Assembly (NCBI RefSeq): GCF_019966515.1
Contig: NZ_JAIMIB010000018.1
Span: forward strand, 40,059 to 104,058
DNA length: 64,000 bases
Reading direction: 5' to 3'
Origin: Roseovarius aestuarii
GTDB lineage: Bacteria; Pseudomonadota; Alphaproteobacteria; Rhodobacterales; Rhodobacteraceae
Shown here: positions 32,755 through 41,540 of the stretch, one piece after another
Layout of the letters: each line of letters begins with the position of its first letter
How positions within the stretch are numbered: position 1 is the first letter of the stretch
Notes under the pieces: generated by a model
Told to the model about the DNA's origin: nothing
Database searches by the model: none
The model's input: the letters and a program-made list of their open reading frames with translations, nothing else
Position numbers and translations under genes: made by a program

Positions 32755-33722
32755 AGCGCCTCTGTCGCGGCCAGAATATCAGCGATCACCGCACGGGGCC
32801 TGCGCCCTTCGGCCGCCGCGGCCCAACTCAGGACCATCCGATGCGCCAGCGCGTCTGCGGCCACGGCATCCACATCTTCGGGCAGCGCATGGTCACGCCC
32901 GGCCAGATAGGCGCGCGCCCGTGCCCCCGCTGCCAGCGCCAGCGTACCACGCGGTGAAACCGCATGTTCAATCTCATCGGAAAACGGACCCTTGCGTGTC
33001 GCCACGACCAATCTGGCGATGTAATCCCGTAGCGCCGGCGACAGATGGATGCCCACCACATCCCGCCGCGCCTGCATGACATCCTCCAGCGCCAGCGCAT
33101 CGGGCTCCGCCGCACCCTGCTGGCTTTCCGCCTCAACCAGATCAAGGATGCGTCGCTCGGTCTCCAGCCCCGGAAGATCCAGCACGATATGCAAAAGAAA
33201 CCGGTCCAGCTGCGCCTCGGGAAGCGGAAAGGTGCCTTCATGTTCAATCGAATTCTGTGTGGCGATCACACAAAATGGCTCGGGCAACGCATGGGTGGTT
33301 GACCCGCTTGTCACCTGGGTTTCGGCCATCGCCTCCAGCAGCGCCGACTGCACCTTGGGCGGCGCGCGGTTGATCTCATCCACCAACACCAAATTGTGAA
33401 ACACCGGCCCGGGGGAAAAAGCGAACTTGCCGGTCTCGGGGTTGAACACATCCGTGCCGGTCAGATCCGACGGCAACAGGTCGGGCGTACATTGCACCCG
33501 GGCAAAACTGCCGCTCAGTGCGCTTGCCATCAGCTTGGCCGCGCGGGTCTTGGCCAGCCCCGGCGCGCCCTCGATCAGCAGGTGCCCGCCCGTCAACAGC
33601 CCGATCAGCAACCGTTCGATCAGATCTTCACTGCCGATCAGGCCCGCCTGCATCCACTGGCGCAGTCCGCTGATCCGGGCAAACCGGTCCTCTGTCAGCT
33701 CGGCTGAGGCATCCTCTGCCAC
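32751..33722 (-). CDS. moxR: MoxR-family AAA+ ATPase
   Basis: 323 aa from the GTG at 33722, chosen because GGAGG lies 7 bases upstream; a start at 33737 is possible. Walker A EGAPGLAKTRAA (near 53), Walker B VLVDEINRAPPKVQSALLEAMAE (near 105), sensor 1 VIATQNSIEHEGTFPLPEAQLDRF and sensor 2 / lid in VSPRGTLALAAGARARAY. MoxR ATPases act as chaperones for metal insertion or activation of partner enzymes; MxaR is the family member in methanol dehydrogenase loci. It is first in the seven-gene maturation operon. Target is presumably XoxF since no mxaF is seen. Confidence 0.92.
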   Translation of the reverse strand: MAEDASAELTEDRFARISGLRQWMQAGLIGSEDLIERLLIGLLTGGHLLIEGAPGLAKTRAAKLMASALSGSFARVQCTPDLLPSDLTGTDVFNPETGKFAFSPGPVFHNLVLVDEINRAPPKVQSALLEAMAETQVTSGSTTHALPEPFCVIATQNSIEHEGTFPLPEAQLDRFLLHIVLDLPGLETERRILDLVEAESQQGAAEPDALALEDVMQARRDVVGIHLSPALRDYIARLVVATRKGPFSDEIEHAVSPRGTLALAAGARARAYLAGRDHALPEDVDAVAADALAHRMVLSWAAAAEGRRPRAVIADILAATEAL

Positions 33723-33811
33723 GCGCATCCCTCCCATATTTCCTTGCCAAGGTCATCGTCAGTTTTGCCCAAGCCTGCCACAATTGCCATACCACCCTTG
33801 GTCTAGGCTTT

Positions 33812-34795
33812 TCAGCCCGGCCAGGTCTGGCAGGTCTCGTCAAGCATCGCGGCAAACCGGTCATCGCGCATTGTGATCCGGGTCTTGGCAAGCAACGTTC
33901 CCAGCTCTGCCTTGAAGTACGTCAGCAGTTCCGGCGTGTTCGAATTTCGCAGATTGGCCCCGGCCAAAGTATGCAGCATCAACACATCAAAACCACATAA
34001 ACCGTAGGGATTACTTTCCAGAAGCCCCGTCATAAATTCCTCAGATTTCCACGAAAGATAGCGCAGATTGCTGGGGAATTCCTGAAGTTTTGAGTAAAAC
34101 GGCGTATTTCTTTCAAATTTCAGAATGTCTGCGCCAAACGTCACAACCTGAAACAACTCTTCGATCAGCATCGAACTGTAAAATGCCTGCTGCAAGGGGG
34201 ACGGATTGACCGAGCCGGGTTGGCTGATCAACAGATGCGCCGTTGCCCCGTTTCGCCCGAAAAATCCGTTGGTCTGCGCGGGCGACAAAACCGGCTCGTG
34301 CCAGTGTTTCGGAAAACGGATATCGAACACCTTGTCGAGCGCGCGCAGATCGGCATTAAACCTTCCATAGGGCGGGCGGCCAGAATAGAGCCGGATATAG
34401 GTGCGCTGCGGCGTCGGGCAGCTGTCAATATTCCCATCGACATAAGAGACCGGTACACGGCGGCCATAAATCTCACCCAGAAGCGTGGCGAAACTATCAA
34501 TCACGGCGCGAGTCTGCGGATGAGGCGCTTCTCCGATCACACAAACTGGTCCCAGGGCCACTTCGGAGCTGTTAAACTCCACCTCTGGCAAATCCGGCGG
34601 GCGCCGTACGCGCGAGGAATGAATTTCATACACCCAGCCCCGCCGTACCAGCTTCAGCAACTCCGCCGGTGCTGGCAGGGTCAGACCATCCGATGCCCCC
34701 GCGGGCGGTGGCGGCGCCATCAGCAAAAACACGAAAAGCAGGAAGTTCAGGCGAAACAGATACCGTATTTTAGTTCTCTGCACCCGTTGCCTCAT
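33812..34795 (-). CDS. Secreted protein of unknown function at the end of the pqq operon
   Basis: 327-aa protein with an N-terminal hydrophobic export signal (about 12-35, ending AGASD) after a basic leader. The mature part has PDLPEVEFNSSEVALGPVCVIGEAPH, NTGFFGRN-like NGFFGRNGATAHLLIS and SMLIEELFQVVTF, the last two recalling the middle of some Rhodobacteraceae secreted DUF2927-like proteins with a conserved Glu pair. Cys residues lie in GPVCVIG, IDSCPT, YGLCGFD and DETCQTW, so two disulfides are possible. It begins 13 bases after the pqqE stop and is thus an extension of pqqABCDE. There is no HExxH or other protease motif, so it does not look like PqqF/PqqG. Confidence 0.75.
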   Translation of the reverse strand: MRQRVQRTKIRYLFRLNFLLFVFLLMAPPPPAGASDGLTLPAPAELLKLVRRGWVYEIHSSRVRRPPDLPEVEFNSSEVALGPVCVIGEAPHPQTRAVIDSFATLLGEIYGRRVPVSYVDGNIDSCPTPQRTYIRLYSGRPPYGRFNADLRALDKVFDIRFPKHWHEPVLSPAQTNGFFGRNGATAHLLISQPGSVNPSPLQQAFYSSMLIEELFQVVTFGADILKFERNTPFYSKLQEFPSNLRYLSWKSEEFMTGLLESNPYGLCGFDVLMLHTLAGANLRNSNTPELLTYFKAELGTLLAKTRITMRDDRFAAMLDETCQTWPG

Positions 34796-34808
34796 GCGGC
34801 CAGCGCTC

Positions 34809-35945
34809 TCATTTCCCGGGCTGGCCGCGATAGGTCAGCTCGGCATCCGGCGCGTGCGAAAACTGCTGTGCTCGAGCCTGCAAATCCGCATGCAAGGGCG
34901 ATTTGACGCAAACCGGATCGGTTGCCGCCGGATCGCCCGCCAGCGCCATGGCCTGACAACGGCAACCACCGAAATCATGGGCCTTGCGCGGACAGGATTT
35001 GCACGGCTCCTGCATCCAGTCGAACCCGCGATAAGCGTTGAATGCCGCCCCGCGATACCAGATTTCCGCCAGCCCCTTGTCGCGCACATTGTCAAAGCTC
35101 AGGCTCTGGATCGTCTGTGCGGCGTGGCAGGGCAGCACTTCGCCATCCGGTGCCACGTTAAGGCCGGTGGTGCCCCAGCCACCCATGCAACGCTTGGGAT
35201 AGTCCGAATGGTAATCGGCGGGCACGTAATCCAGCACCAGCCGCCCCTTCAGCCGTTCGCGCGCTTCAGCCACCACGCGGCTGGCCTCCTCGGCCTGTTC
35301 CTTTGTGGGCATCAGCGCGTCGCGATTGACCATAGCCCAGCCATGAAACTGTACAATCGCCACTTCGATCCGGCGGGCGCCCATCTCAAGCGCCATGTCG
35401 ATGGCGTCGGGCAGCTGATGCAGGTTCTGCCGGTGCACCACCGCGTTCAGCGTCAGGGGAAAACCGATTTTCCCAATCCACTCTGCCACCTGCATCTTGC
35501 GCTTGAACCCGCCCTTGTAGCCGCCGACCCTGTCGGCCATGCCGGCATCAGTGCCCTGTAGTGACAGCTGAACATGGTCCAGCCCGGCCTCGTCCAGCGC
35601 GGCCAGCCGTCTTTCGGTCAGCCCGATACCCGAGGTGATAAGATTGGTGTAAAGCCCCGCCTTGCGCGCGGCCACCACCAGATCTTCCAGATCTCGCCGC
35701 GAGGCCGGTTCGCCCCCGGACAGATGCAGCTGCAATACGCCAAGTTCAGCGGCTTCCTGAAATACCCGTACCCAGTTTTCGGTTTCCAGCTCGCGGCTGC
35801 GCTGCGCCAGCTCCATCGGGTTGGAACAATAAGGGCAGGACAACGGACAGCGATGCGTCAGCTCAGCCAGCATGGCGATGGGCGCCGGTATCCCCAGCCG
35901 CTTGCCTTCCGCGCGCCAATCCATCGGGGCGGTGCCGTCCATCAT
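34809..35945 (-). CDS. pqqE: PqqA peptide radical SAM enzyme PqqE
   Basis: 378-aa radical SAM / SPASM enzyme that makes the Glu-Tyr carbon-carbon crosslink in PqqA, the first step of PQQ synthesis. Radical SAM Cys motif CPLSCPYC (Cys33, Cys37, Cys40); GGEP motif in LSGGEPASRRD; SPASM iron-sulfur ligands in MGGWGTT, LPCHAAQ and CKSCPRKAHDFGGCRCQA near the end. Its start overlaps the pqqD stop (ATGA at 35942-35945), which fits their need to work as a complex. Full length for the family. Confidence 0.97.
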   Translation of the reverse strand: MMDGTAPMDWRAEGKRLGIPAPIAMLAELTHRCPLSCPYCSNPMELAQRSRELETENWVRVFQEAAELGVLQLHLSGGEPASRRDLEDLVVAARKAGLYTNLITSGIGLTERRLAALDEAGLDHVQLSLQGTDAGMADRVGGYKGGFKRKMQVAEWIGKIGFPLTLNAVVHRQNLHQLPDAIDMALEMGARRIEVAIVQFHGWAMVNRDALMPTKEQAEEASRVVAEARERLKGRLVLDYVPADYHSDYPKRCMGGWGTTGLNVAPDGEVLPCHAAQTIQSLSFDNVRDKGLAEIWYRGAAFNAYRGFDWMQEPCKSCPRKAHDFGGCRCQAMALAGDPAATDPVCVKSPLHADLQARAQQFSHAPDAELTYRGQPGK

Positions 35946-36223
35946 GCTTCCTCCAGAATGCGCCGGTCCATCAGCCCGCGCAGGAACTCGCCCGCATCCG
36001 CGACGATCTGTTCCAGCGGTGCGGCATAGGCCTCGGCCAGCCCTTCGGTGATCGCGCCAAAGCTGCGTGTTCCGTCGATCTCGGACAGGATCGCATAGCC
36101 GACCTGATCCAGCGCCACGGCCCGCTCAGGCGCCAAAAGCACCCATTGCTCGCGCACCTCATCCCGGTGCAGCCGCACGCCACGCGGGATCACTGGTATG
36201 GCTTCGGGGGCGACCTGGCTCAT
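35942..36223 (-). CDS. pqqD: PQQ peptide chaperone PqqD
   Basis: 93-aa winged-helix RiPP recognition element that binds PqqA and hands it to PqqE. Typical PqqD features: PRGVRLHRDEVREQWVLLAPERAVALDQ then AILSEIDGTRSFGAI and a C-terminal helix FLRGLMDRRILEE. Coupled by four-base overlaps to both pqqC and pqqE. Size is standard. Confidence 0.96.
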   Translation of the reverse strand: MSQVAPEAIPVIPRGVRLHRDEVREQWVLLAPERAVALDQVGYAILSEIDGTRSFGAITEGLAEAYAAPLEQIVADAGEFLRGLMDRRILEEA

Positions 36224-36972
36224 GACGCCACCTTCTGCCGGGTCTCGAAGGTTCCGGGCTGCCAGGCACCGGGCGGAATGCGCCCCGGCTCCACATAGGC
36301 ACTGTACAGTGCATCAAGCTGAGACCACAGAACATTTGTCTTGAAAATCAGAGCATTGGCAGCTGCATCTTGCTTTTCTGCGGTATCCGCATGATCCAGC
36401 ACCCACGCCAGGCCAAAGGCTACATCCTTGGGCGCCTCCTTCAAACGGTTCTTGAAATAGGACAGGCTGCTGTCATCGGCAAATTCGTAATTCTGCAAGA
36501 GCCCCTCGATCCGCTGGGCATGAATTTTGGGCGCGAATAGCTCGGTCAGGGACGAGGCCACCGCCTCAAGCAAGGTCTTGTCACGCACGAAACGCACATA
36601 GGCATCAACGGCGAATTTGGTGGCAGGCAGCACGCCCTCGGTGCTGGCAACATAATCGCGGTCCAGTCCCACGGCATCGGCCAGCCGCAGCCAGCGCTGG
36701 ATGCCGCCCTCATTCTCATCAGTGCCATCGTGATCTTCAATCCGGCTGCGCCACGCCCGCCGCAGGGCGGGGTCTTCGACCCGGCTCATAAAGGCCGCAT
36801 CCTTCATCGGGATCGACGCCTGGTAGTAGTACCGGTTGATCACCCAGGCGCGCACCTGTTCGGGCGTGCACCCGCCGGAATGCAACAGATGGTGAAACGG
36901 ATGCCTGTCGTGATAGCGCTCTGCCCCGATCTGGCGCAGACGGGCCTCAAAGGCGTCCTTGTCCGGCGTCAT
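36220..36972 (-). CDS. pqqC: PQQ synthase PqqC
   Basis: 250-aa cofactor-free oxidase catalysing the last step of PQQ formation. Family landmarks: RYHDRHPFHHLLHSGGCTPEQVRAWVINRYYYQ region near 20-50, SRIEDHDG near 96 and FKNRLKEAPKDVAFGLAWVLDHADT near 175. The His/Tyr/Arg active-site set is retained as far as visible by eye. Overlaps pqqB and pqqD by four bases each. Confidence 0.97.
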   Translation of the reverse strand: MTPDKDAFEARLRQIGAERYHDRHPFHHLLHSGGCTPEQVRAWVINRYYYQASIPMKDAAFMSRVEDPALRRAWRSRIEDHDGTDENEGGIQRWLRLADAVGLDRDYVASTEGVLPATKFAVDAYVRFVRDKTLLEAVASSLTELFAPKIHAQRIEGLLQNYEFADDSSLSYFKNRLKEAPKDVAFGLAWVLDHADTAEKQDAAANALIFKTNVLWSQLDALYSAYVEPGRIPPGAWQPGTFETRQKVAS

Positions 36973-37862
36973 AGCTCAATCTCCATACCGTCCTGCGCGA
37001 TCGTCCATCCCGCCGCCTCAGCCTCGGCCTTTTCCTCTGACCTGGGCCGCAGCACAGGGTTTGTGTTGTTCATATGAACATAGACCTTGCGACCGATCTG
37101 CATACCCTCAAACGCAGCAATCGACCCGTCTGGTCCTGACATGGACATATGGCCCATACGCTGCCCGGTTTTCTGGCTCAGTCCGGCGGTGACCATTTCA
37201 TCATCGCGCCAGAGCGTGCCGTCGAACATCACCATATCAGCACCCGCAACCCGCGCTTTCAGATCTGGTTTGAACAGCGCGCAGCCGGGAATATAATACA
37301 CTTCCCTGCCCTGCCCCTGCAAATGCACACCCACGGTCTGCTCGCCCTCCAGATCGGTTTTGACCTCTTCGCCCTCCAGGTAAAGCGGTACCTTGCCAGG
37401 CACTGCAAACAGCGTGGCAGTGATGCCGCTGACCAGATCAAAAGGCGTATCTAGCGCGATGGTTTTCCGGATCACCAACTCCGGTTTTAACGCCCCAAAG
37501 ATGGGATTGTCGGCGATGACCTGATGTATCTCGCGGGTGGCGAACAGCGAAAAGGGTTGCTGCTCTCTGAGCGTCAGTAAGCCCGCCACGTGATCGATAT
37601 CGCCATTTGTCAGCAGCACTGATTTCAATGGGCTGACGCGCAAATCCGTTGGGTGTAGTGCCGGTATGCGTGCCATCTGATCACGAATATCGGGCGAGGC
37701 GTTCAGAACGGCAAAATCAGCACCATTGGTACTGACGGCGACGGAACTTTGCGATTGAGGGGGAATGTCACCACGGCGCGCGAGATTGCAATTCTCACAA
37801 CCGCAGTTCCACTGAGGCAAGCCGCCACCAGCAGCAGCCCCTAAAACATATGCGCGGAACAC
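36969..37862 (-). CDS. pqqB: PQQ biosynthesis hydroxylase PqqB
   Basis: 297-aa metallo-beta-lactamase-fold enzyme that hydroxylates the tyrosine part of the PqqA-derived intermediate. Begins with GTG preceded by GGAGGACAGAATA. Characteristic N-terminus VLGAAAGGGLPQWNCGCENC; metal site TNGDIDHVAGLLTLRE; FDGTLWRDDEM; C-terminal YVHMNNTNPVLR. Forty-five bases separate it from pqqA; the other pqq genes follow with overlaps. Confidence 0.97.
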   Translation of the reverse strand: MFRAYVLGAAAGGGLPQWNCGCENCNLARRGDIPPQSQSSVAVSTNGADFAVLNASPDIRDQMARIPALHPTDLRVSPLKSVLLTNGDIDHVAGLLTLREQQPFSLFATREIHQVIADNPIFGALKPELVIRKTIALDTPFDLVSGITATLFAVPGKVPLYLEGEEVKTDLEGEQTVGVHLQGQGREVYYIPGCALFKPDLKARVAGADMVMFDGTLWRDDEMVTAGLSQKTGQRMGHMSMSGPDGSIAAFEGMQIGRKVYVHMNNTNPVLRPRSEEKAEAEAAGWTIAQDGMEIEL

Positions 37863-37907
37863 TATTCTGTCCTCCGCGCATACCTTAGGGAATTCGGGTT
37901 AGCCCTA

Positions 37908-38009
37908 TCAGAACAGGTCTTCGTGCTCGCGCTCTTCACCTTCGGGGCCGTACATATTGATTTCCATGCCGCACTCGATTTCGCGCAGTACCGGTTTGTT
38001 CCATGCCAT
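37908..38009 (-). CDS. pqqA: PQQ precursor peptide PqqA
   Basis: 33-aa peptide, too short for routine gene callers. Reads MAWNKPVLREIECGMEINMY and then an acidic tail to DLF. Glu16 and Tyr20, spaced E-x3-Y, are the residues crosslinked to become PQQ. GGAGGATTGACTC precedes the ATG at 38009. It is the first gene of pqqABCDE, 45 bases before pqqB. A short acidic tail (EGEEREHED) after the core is a normal variation of the family. Confidence 0.96.
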   Translation of the reverse strand: MAWNKPVLREIECGMEINMYGPEGEEREHEDLF

Positions 38010-38087
38010 GAGTCAATCCTCCAATTAAGCTGCATCATTTGTCGCATTCCACACCGATTCCATCAACGTTTATTATGTAAGAAGAAA

Positions 38088-38771
38088 TTAAGAGCGCTCT
38101 GCCCCGGGCTGTTTCAGAACAAAGCCGCGATTACGTATCGTGCTGATTTCAATTCCAAATTCCTCAATAGGCGCCAGTTTTTTGCGCAGGTAGCCGATAT
38201 ATACGTCCACCACGTTTTCCGACGATGTGCCCTCGGCGGCCCAAAGCGTGTCGAAGAGATCATAGCGTGACATCACCTCGCCCTCATTGGCCCAAAGCAT
38301 CTCCAGCAGAGAAAATTCGCGTTCGGTCAGCTGCACGGCGTGACCGCCAGCGCGGATCGTGCGGGTGTCACGCTCCAGCACCGCGTGCGGGACAACCGGT
38401 CGGGCGGCACGGTGCAACTGCACCTTCAGCCGGGCCAGCAATTCGTCAAAGGAAAACGGCTTGACGATATAGTCGTCCGCCCCCGCCTGCAGCCCGGCGG
38501 CGCGGTCCTCAACCTCGGCCAGGGCCGACAGCATCAGGATCGGCGTATCATGCCCGGACCTGCGTACGCGCGTCACCAGGTCCAGCCCGCTTTCGGCACC
38601 TATCATCACATCGACAATCGCCGCCGACAGCCCGCCTGCCCCGAACTTTGTTTCAGCCGCAGCAACGTTGCTTTCTGTCAACGTGTCATAGCCATGCATT
38701 CTCAGCCCGCGCGCCAAGGCGTCGGTGATCTCGGGGTCATCATCGACAATCAGTATTCGGTCGTCGGTCAT
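38088..38771 (-). CDS. OmpR-family response regulator
   Basis: 227-aa response regulator: receiver at 1-120 (ILIVDDDPEITDAL, phospho-Asp in AIVDVMIGAESG, Lys in DDYIVKPFSF) and a winged-helix OmpR/PhoB DNA-binding domain (VQLTEREFSLLEMLWANEGEVMSR, NVVDVYIGYLRKKL). Starts 10 bases after the kinase stop and ends 79 bases before the pqqA ATG. Adjacent placement suggests control of pqq expression, but the target is not shown. Confidence 0.92.
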   Translation of the reverse strand: MTDDRILIVDDDPEITDALARGLRMHGYDTLTESNVAAAETKFGAGGLSAAIVDVMIGAESGLDLVTRVRRSGHDTPILMLSALAEVEDRAAGLQAGADDYIVKPFSFDELLARLKVQLHRAARPVVPHAVLERDTRTIRAGGHAVQLTEREFSLLEMLWANEGEVMSRYDLFDTLWAAEGTSSENVVDVYIGYLRKKLAPIEEFGIEISTIRNRGFVLKQPGAERS

Positions 38772-38780
38772 GACCGCAGA

Positions 38781-40385
38781 TTACCCTGACACACGGGGTA
38801 GAAAAACCGTGACTAAAGTACCGGTGCCATCATCCAACCGGCGCTCCTCTGGCACCGGGCTTGTCAGAGTGATCCGGCCCCCCTGCCCTTCGATGATCCA
38901 CCGCGCAAAACTCAGCCCGATGCCAAACCCCTTCGAGGCCCCCGCTCCGCCTGCCTGCGAAAACCGGTCGAGTACGCTCTCCAGCTGGTCGGGCGGGATG
39001 CCGGGGCCGTTGTCGATCACCCGCACCAGCGAGCCGTCCCCCTCCTGCCCCACTTCGACCCGCACCTGACCACCGTCGCGGGCGTGACGTACGGCATTTT
39101 CCAACATGCCGGTGATCACCTGCCGCACCCAGTTGCGATCCCCGCACACCGGCGCTGTCGCGGCATCCAGCGTAATCACCATGCCCGCCGTTTCGGCCAC
39201 GCTCTGCATGTCGGCCACCGCCTTCTCGGCGGCTTCGCCAAGGTCAAAATCGGCGGTCTCCAAATCCAGCATACCTGTTTCCGATCGTGCGATGCGCAAC
39301 AGATCGTCGATCCGCTGGTTCAATCGCTGCGCGCGGCTGCGGATCACGCCGTAAGGTCCGTCCCGGGCAGCGCCGGACTTCAGGGCCAGCTCGGCCTCCA
39401 TCAGGATCACAGTCAACGGTGTGCGCAGCTCATGGCTGACATCGGCAAAGAACCGGCGGCGATCCTCGTCCCGTTTTGCCAAGGCATCATTGGCCTTACG
39501 CAAAGCCTCGGTACGTTCCGCGATAGTCTGGTTGAGCCGCCCCCACTCGTGCTTAACGTCAGATTTGCGGCGCGCCAGCGCCTCTGCCATCTCCTGTGTC
39601 GCGGCAAAAACGCGGCCAATTTCGTCATCCATGTTACGCGGCAGATCGATCTCGAACTCCTCGCGCCCGATCTGCTCGGACGCCAGCCTGAGACGGTCCA
39701 GACGCCCCAACTGAGGCCGCACCAGCACCAGGTAGAACCCCGACACCAGCAACACCGCCAGCGCCCCTACCGCAAGCGCCACGCGGGTCAACCGTTGGCG
39801 CAGGGTTGCGACCCGGGCCACGGCTTCGTCGCGAAAGCGGCGCTCTTCCGTGATCGCGGTATTGAGCAACGGATCAAACCCGATGGAAAACGCGTTGATC
39901 TGGCCCTGGATGCGGCTGGCGCGTTGGCTGGCATCCCCGGATGCGCGGGTCACTTCTTCGATGCGGTCCAGCGAAGTATTGAATAGCGCCTCCATCCGGG
40001 CCACCCCGATGGACCGTGTCGCGCGGCGCGACTGTTCGTCAATATCATCCGCCTCGGCCACGGTGCGGTCCAGATCCTCGCGGATCAAAGTGAAATACCG
40101 CTGCGTGTTCTGCACCAGGCCCGCCAGCCGCGCATCCAGCAACTGCGGATCAAGGTCTGACTGCGCCGCCTCATAAAGCACAACAATGACCGAGCCGATG
40201 TTATTGGCCAGCGTCGAATAATGCTGAATCCGCTGTTCTGCGGCGACGATGGATTGCAGTTGGTCGGACATCAGCGTTGTCGCGCGGATGGTCAGGCTGG
40301 AGGCCAGCACGGCGATCGTCCCGATCAGTGCCGCGCTCAGCAAAAGCCGCGCGCGCAGGCTTCGCATGGCGCGAAGGGAAAACAT
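38781..40385 (-). CDS. Membrane sensor histidine kinase
   Basis: 534-aa kinase: transmembrane helix near 12-30, periplasmic helical sensor of about 150 residues (coiled, no known ligand motif), second helix near 190-212, HAMP, HisKA with H-box FFADVSHELRTPLTVI (near 315) and HATPase with VITGMLENAVRHARDGG, DNGPGI and GFGIGLSFARWI. Partner of the response regulator directly downstream. The pair lies between the pqq operon and the right boundary of the methylotrophy island. Confidence 0.92.
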   Translation of the reverse strand: MFSLRAMRSLRARLLLSAALIGTIAVLASSLTIRATTLMSDQLQSIVAAEQRIQHYSTLANNIGSVIVVLYEAAQSDLDPQLLDARLAGLVQNTQRYFTLIREDLDRTVAEADDIDEQSRRATRSIGVARMEALFNTSLDRIEEVTRASGDASQRASRIQGQINAFSIGFDPLLNTAITEERRFRDEAVARVATLRQRLTRVALAVGALAVLLVSGFYLVLVRPQLGRLDRLRLASEQIGREEFEIDLPRNMDDEIGRVFAATQEMAEALARRKSDVKHEWGRLNQTIAERTEALRKANDALAKRDEDRRRFFADVSHELRTPLTVILMEAELALKSGAARDGPYGVIRSRAQRLNQRIDDLLRIARSETGMLDLETADFDLGEAAEKAVADMQSVAETAGMVITLDAATAPVCGDRNWVRQVITGMLENAVRHARDGGQVRVEVGQEGDGSLVRVIDNGPGIPPDQLESVLDRFSQAGGAGASKGFGIGLSFARWIIEGQGGRITLTSPVPEERRLDDGTGTLVTVFLPRVSG

Positions 40386-40641
40386 TGCCGGGCTGCCCTT
40401 TCCTTTGATCTGCTCCGGATGGTGGACCAGAGCATATCAAGAACGCAAGCGCGATATTGGTCGGCATGGTCCGGCCCGAAACAACAAAGCGGCCACCATC
40501 TGCCGCCGCTTTTTCAGAAGTTACCAATTGGTAATTTTGTATTCCGCGACTGGCTGTTGCACGTCGCTACTATGCATTCAGGCCGTCCTGCAATTGCCCC
40601 CGATTAGGCGTCTACCTGCGCCAGTGCCGCGGGCACCATAC

Positions 40642-40857
40642 GTGACGGCCTGCAATCGCCAGCGGGCGTTTTCGATAGAGGAACTGGACGTGTTTCAGTG
40701 CCTGTCGAATGACATGACCATCGAAGAAGAAGCAGATCATCTCGATATCAGCGCCTCTACGGTCAAGGCGCGCCTAAAGACAGCGAGGGATCGCTACGGA
40801 GTTAAAACGAACACCTGGCTGGTGGCGAATGCCCTCAGGGCGAATTTGATTAGCTAA
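40642..40857 (+). CDS. Short LuxR-type HTH protein, possibly a remnant
   Basis: The frame encodes a LuxR/GerE helix-turn-helix (AFSIEELDVFQCLSNDMTIEEEADHLDISASTVKARLKTARD regions), followed by TNTWLVANALRANLIS. I propose a GTG start at 40642, giving 71 aa, though upstream frame is open back into the antisense of the kinase gene. There is no receiver or ligand domain, so this is either a stand-alone HTH regulator like quorum-linked solo LuxR domains or the 3' end of a deleted autoinducer regulator. The C-terminus resembles that of LuxR-type transcription factors of Rhodobacteraceae. Confidence 0.5.
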   Translation: MTACNRQRAFSIEELDVFQCLSNDMTIEEEADHLDISASTVKARLKTARDRYGVKTNTWLVANALRANLIS

Positions 40858-41052
40858 AAACGCTATTCAAGGAATTGAAATTAAAGAGCTATTTTATTGG
40901 GAAAATTTAGGCGCGCAAGCAAGTTTTGTTGAGCAAGGCCGTAGCGGGCTCGATGGTAGATTTGGTTTGAACCTCTTGCGGATATCAAACGGGGCGGGCC
41001 TTGCCACACCGCTTTGCGTTGAACAGTTGTGTTGCAAAACGGCGTGTTTGTT

Positions 41053-41391
41053 TCAGAAGATCTCGCCCGCGACCGGCACGTCCGAGGACGGTCTCAGCAG
41101 GATCGTTTCGCCTTTTTCATTCGGCACGCCAAGGATCAGAATTTCCGACATGAACCCGGCAATGTTGCGGGCCGGCAGGTTTACGACGCACACGACCTGA
41201 CGGCCGATCAGCTCTTCCTCGGAATAATTGGTGATCTGGCCTGATGACCACTTTTCCCCCAGATCGCCGAAGGACACACAGACCTTGTAAGAGGGGTTTC
41301 TGGCGCGTGGGAAAGGCAGAACCTCTTTGATCTCGCCGATACGCATCTCGATCTTGGCGAAGTCGTCATACACTATTTCATCTTTGGTCAT
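41053..41391 (-). CDS. csaA: tRNA-binding protein CsaA
   Basis: 112-aa single OB-fold protein: FAKIEMRIGEIKEVLPFPRARNPSYKV, SSGQITNYSEEELIGRQVVCVVNLPARNIAGFMSEILILG. This is the EMAP-II/CsaA tRNA-binding fold, sometimes with export-chaperone-like activity in other bacteria. Full length. It lies after the Lrp gene on the same strand with a gap of 149 bases, so may be a separate unit. Confidence 0.93.
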   Translation of the reverse strand: MTKDEIVYDDFAKIEMRIGEIKEVLPFPRARNPSYKVCVSFGDLGEKWSSGQITNYSEEELIGRQVVCVVNLPARNIAGFMSEILILGVPNEKGETILLRPSSDVPVAGEIF

Positions 41392-41540
41392 GATTTTCTC
41401 CCAATATTCTCAACAGGCATAGCAGCTTCCGACACGCCAGATGGCCTCAATTGAATCACAGATTTGCAGTCTGGCGCTGAAATAGCGACCGTAAACCACA
41501 GATTATGCTGCCGCGGTTTTTGCGTGCCCGGGGCCGCTGC

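Noticed and set aside
472..33722. Many long open frames on the opposite strand of the ABC, xoxF, kinase and maturation genes, for example 11681-13288 and 30694-32910
   Set aside because: They lie antisense to genes with clear motifs, have no recognisable domains or ribosome sites, and are expected by chance in GC-rich coding DNA.
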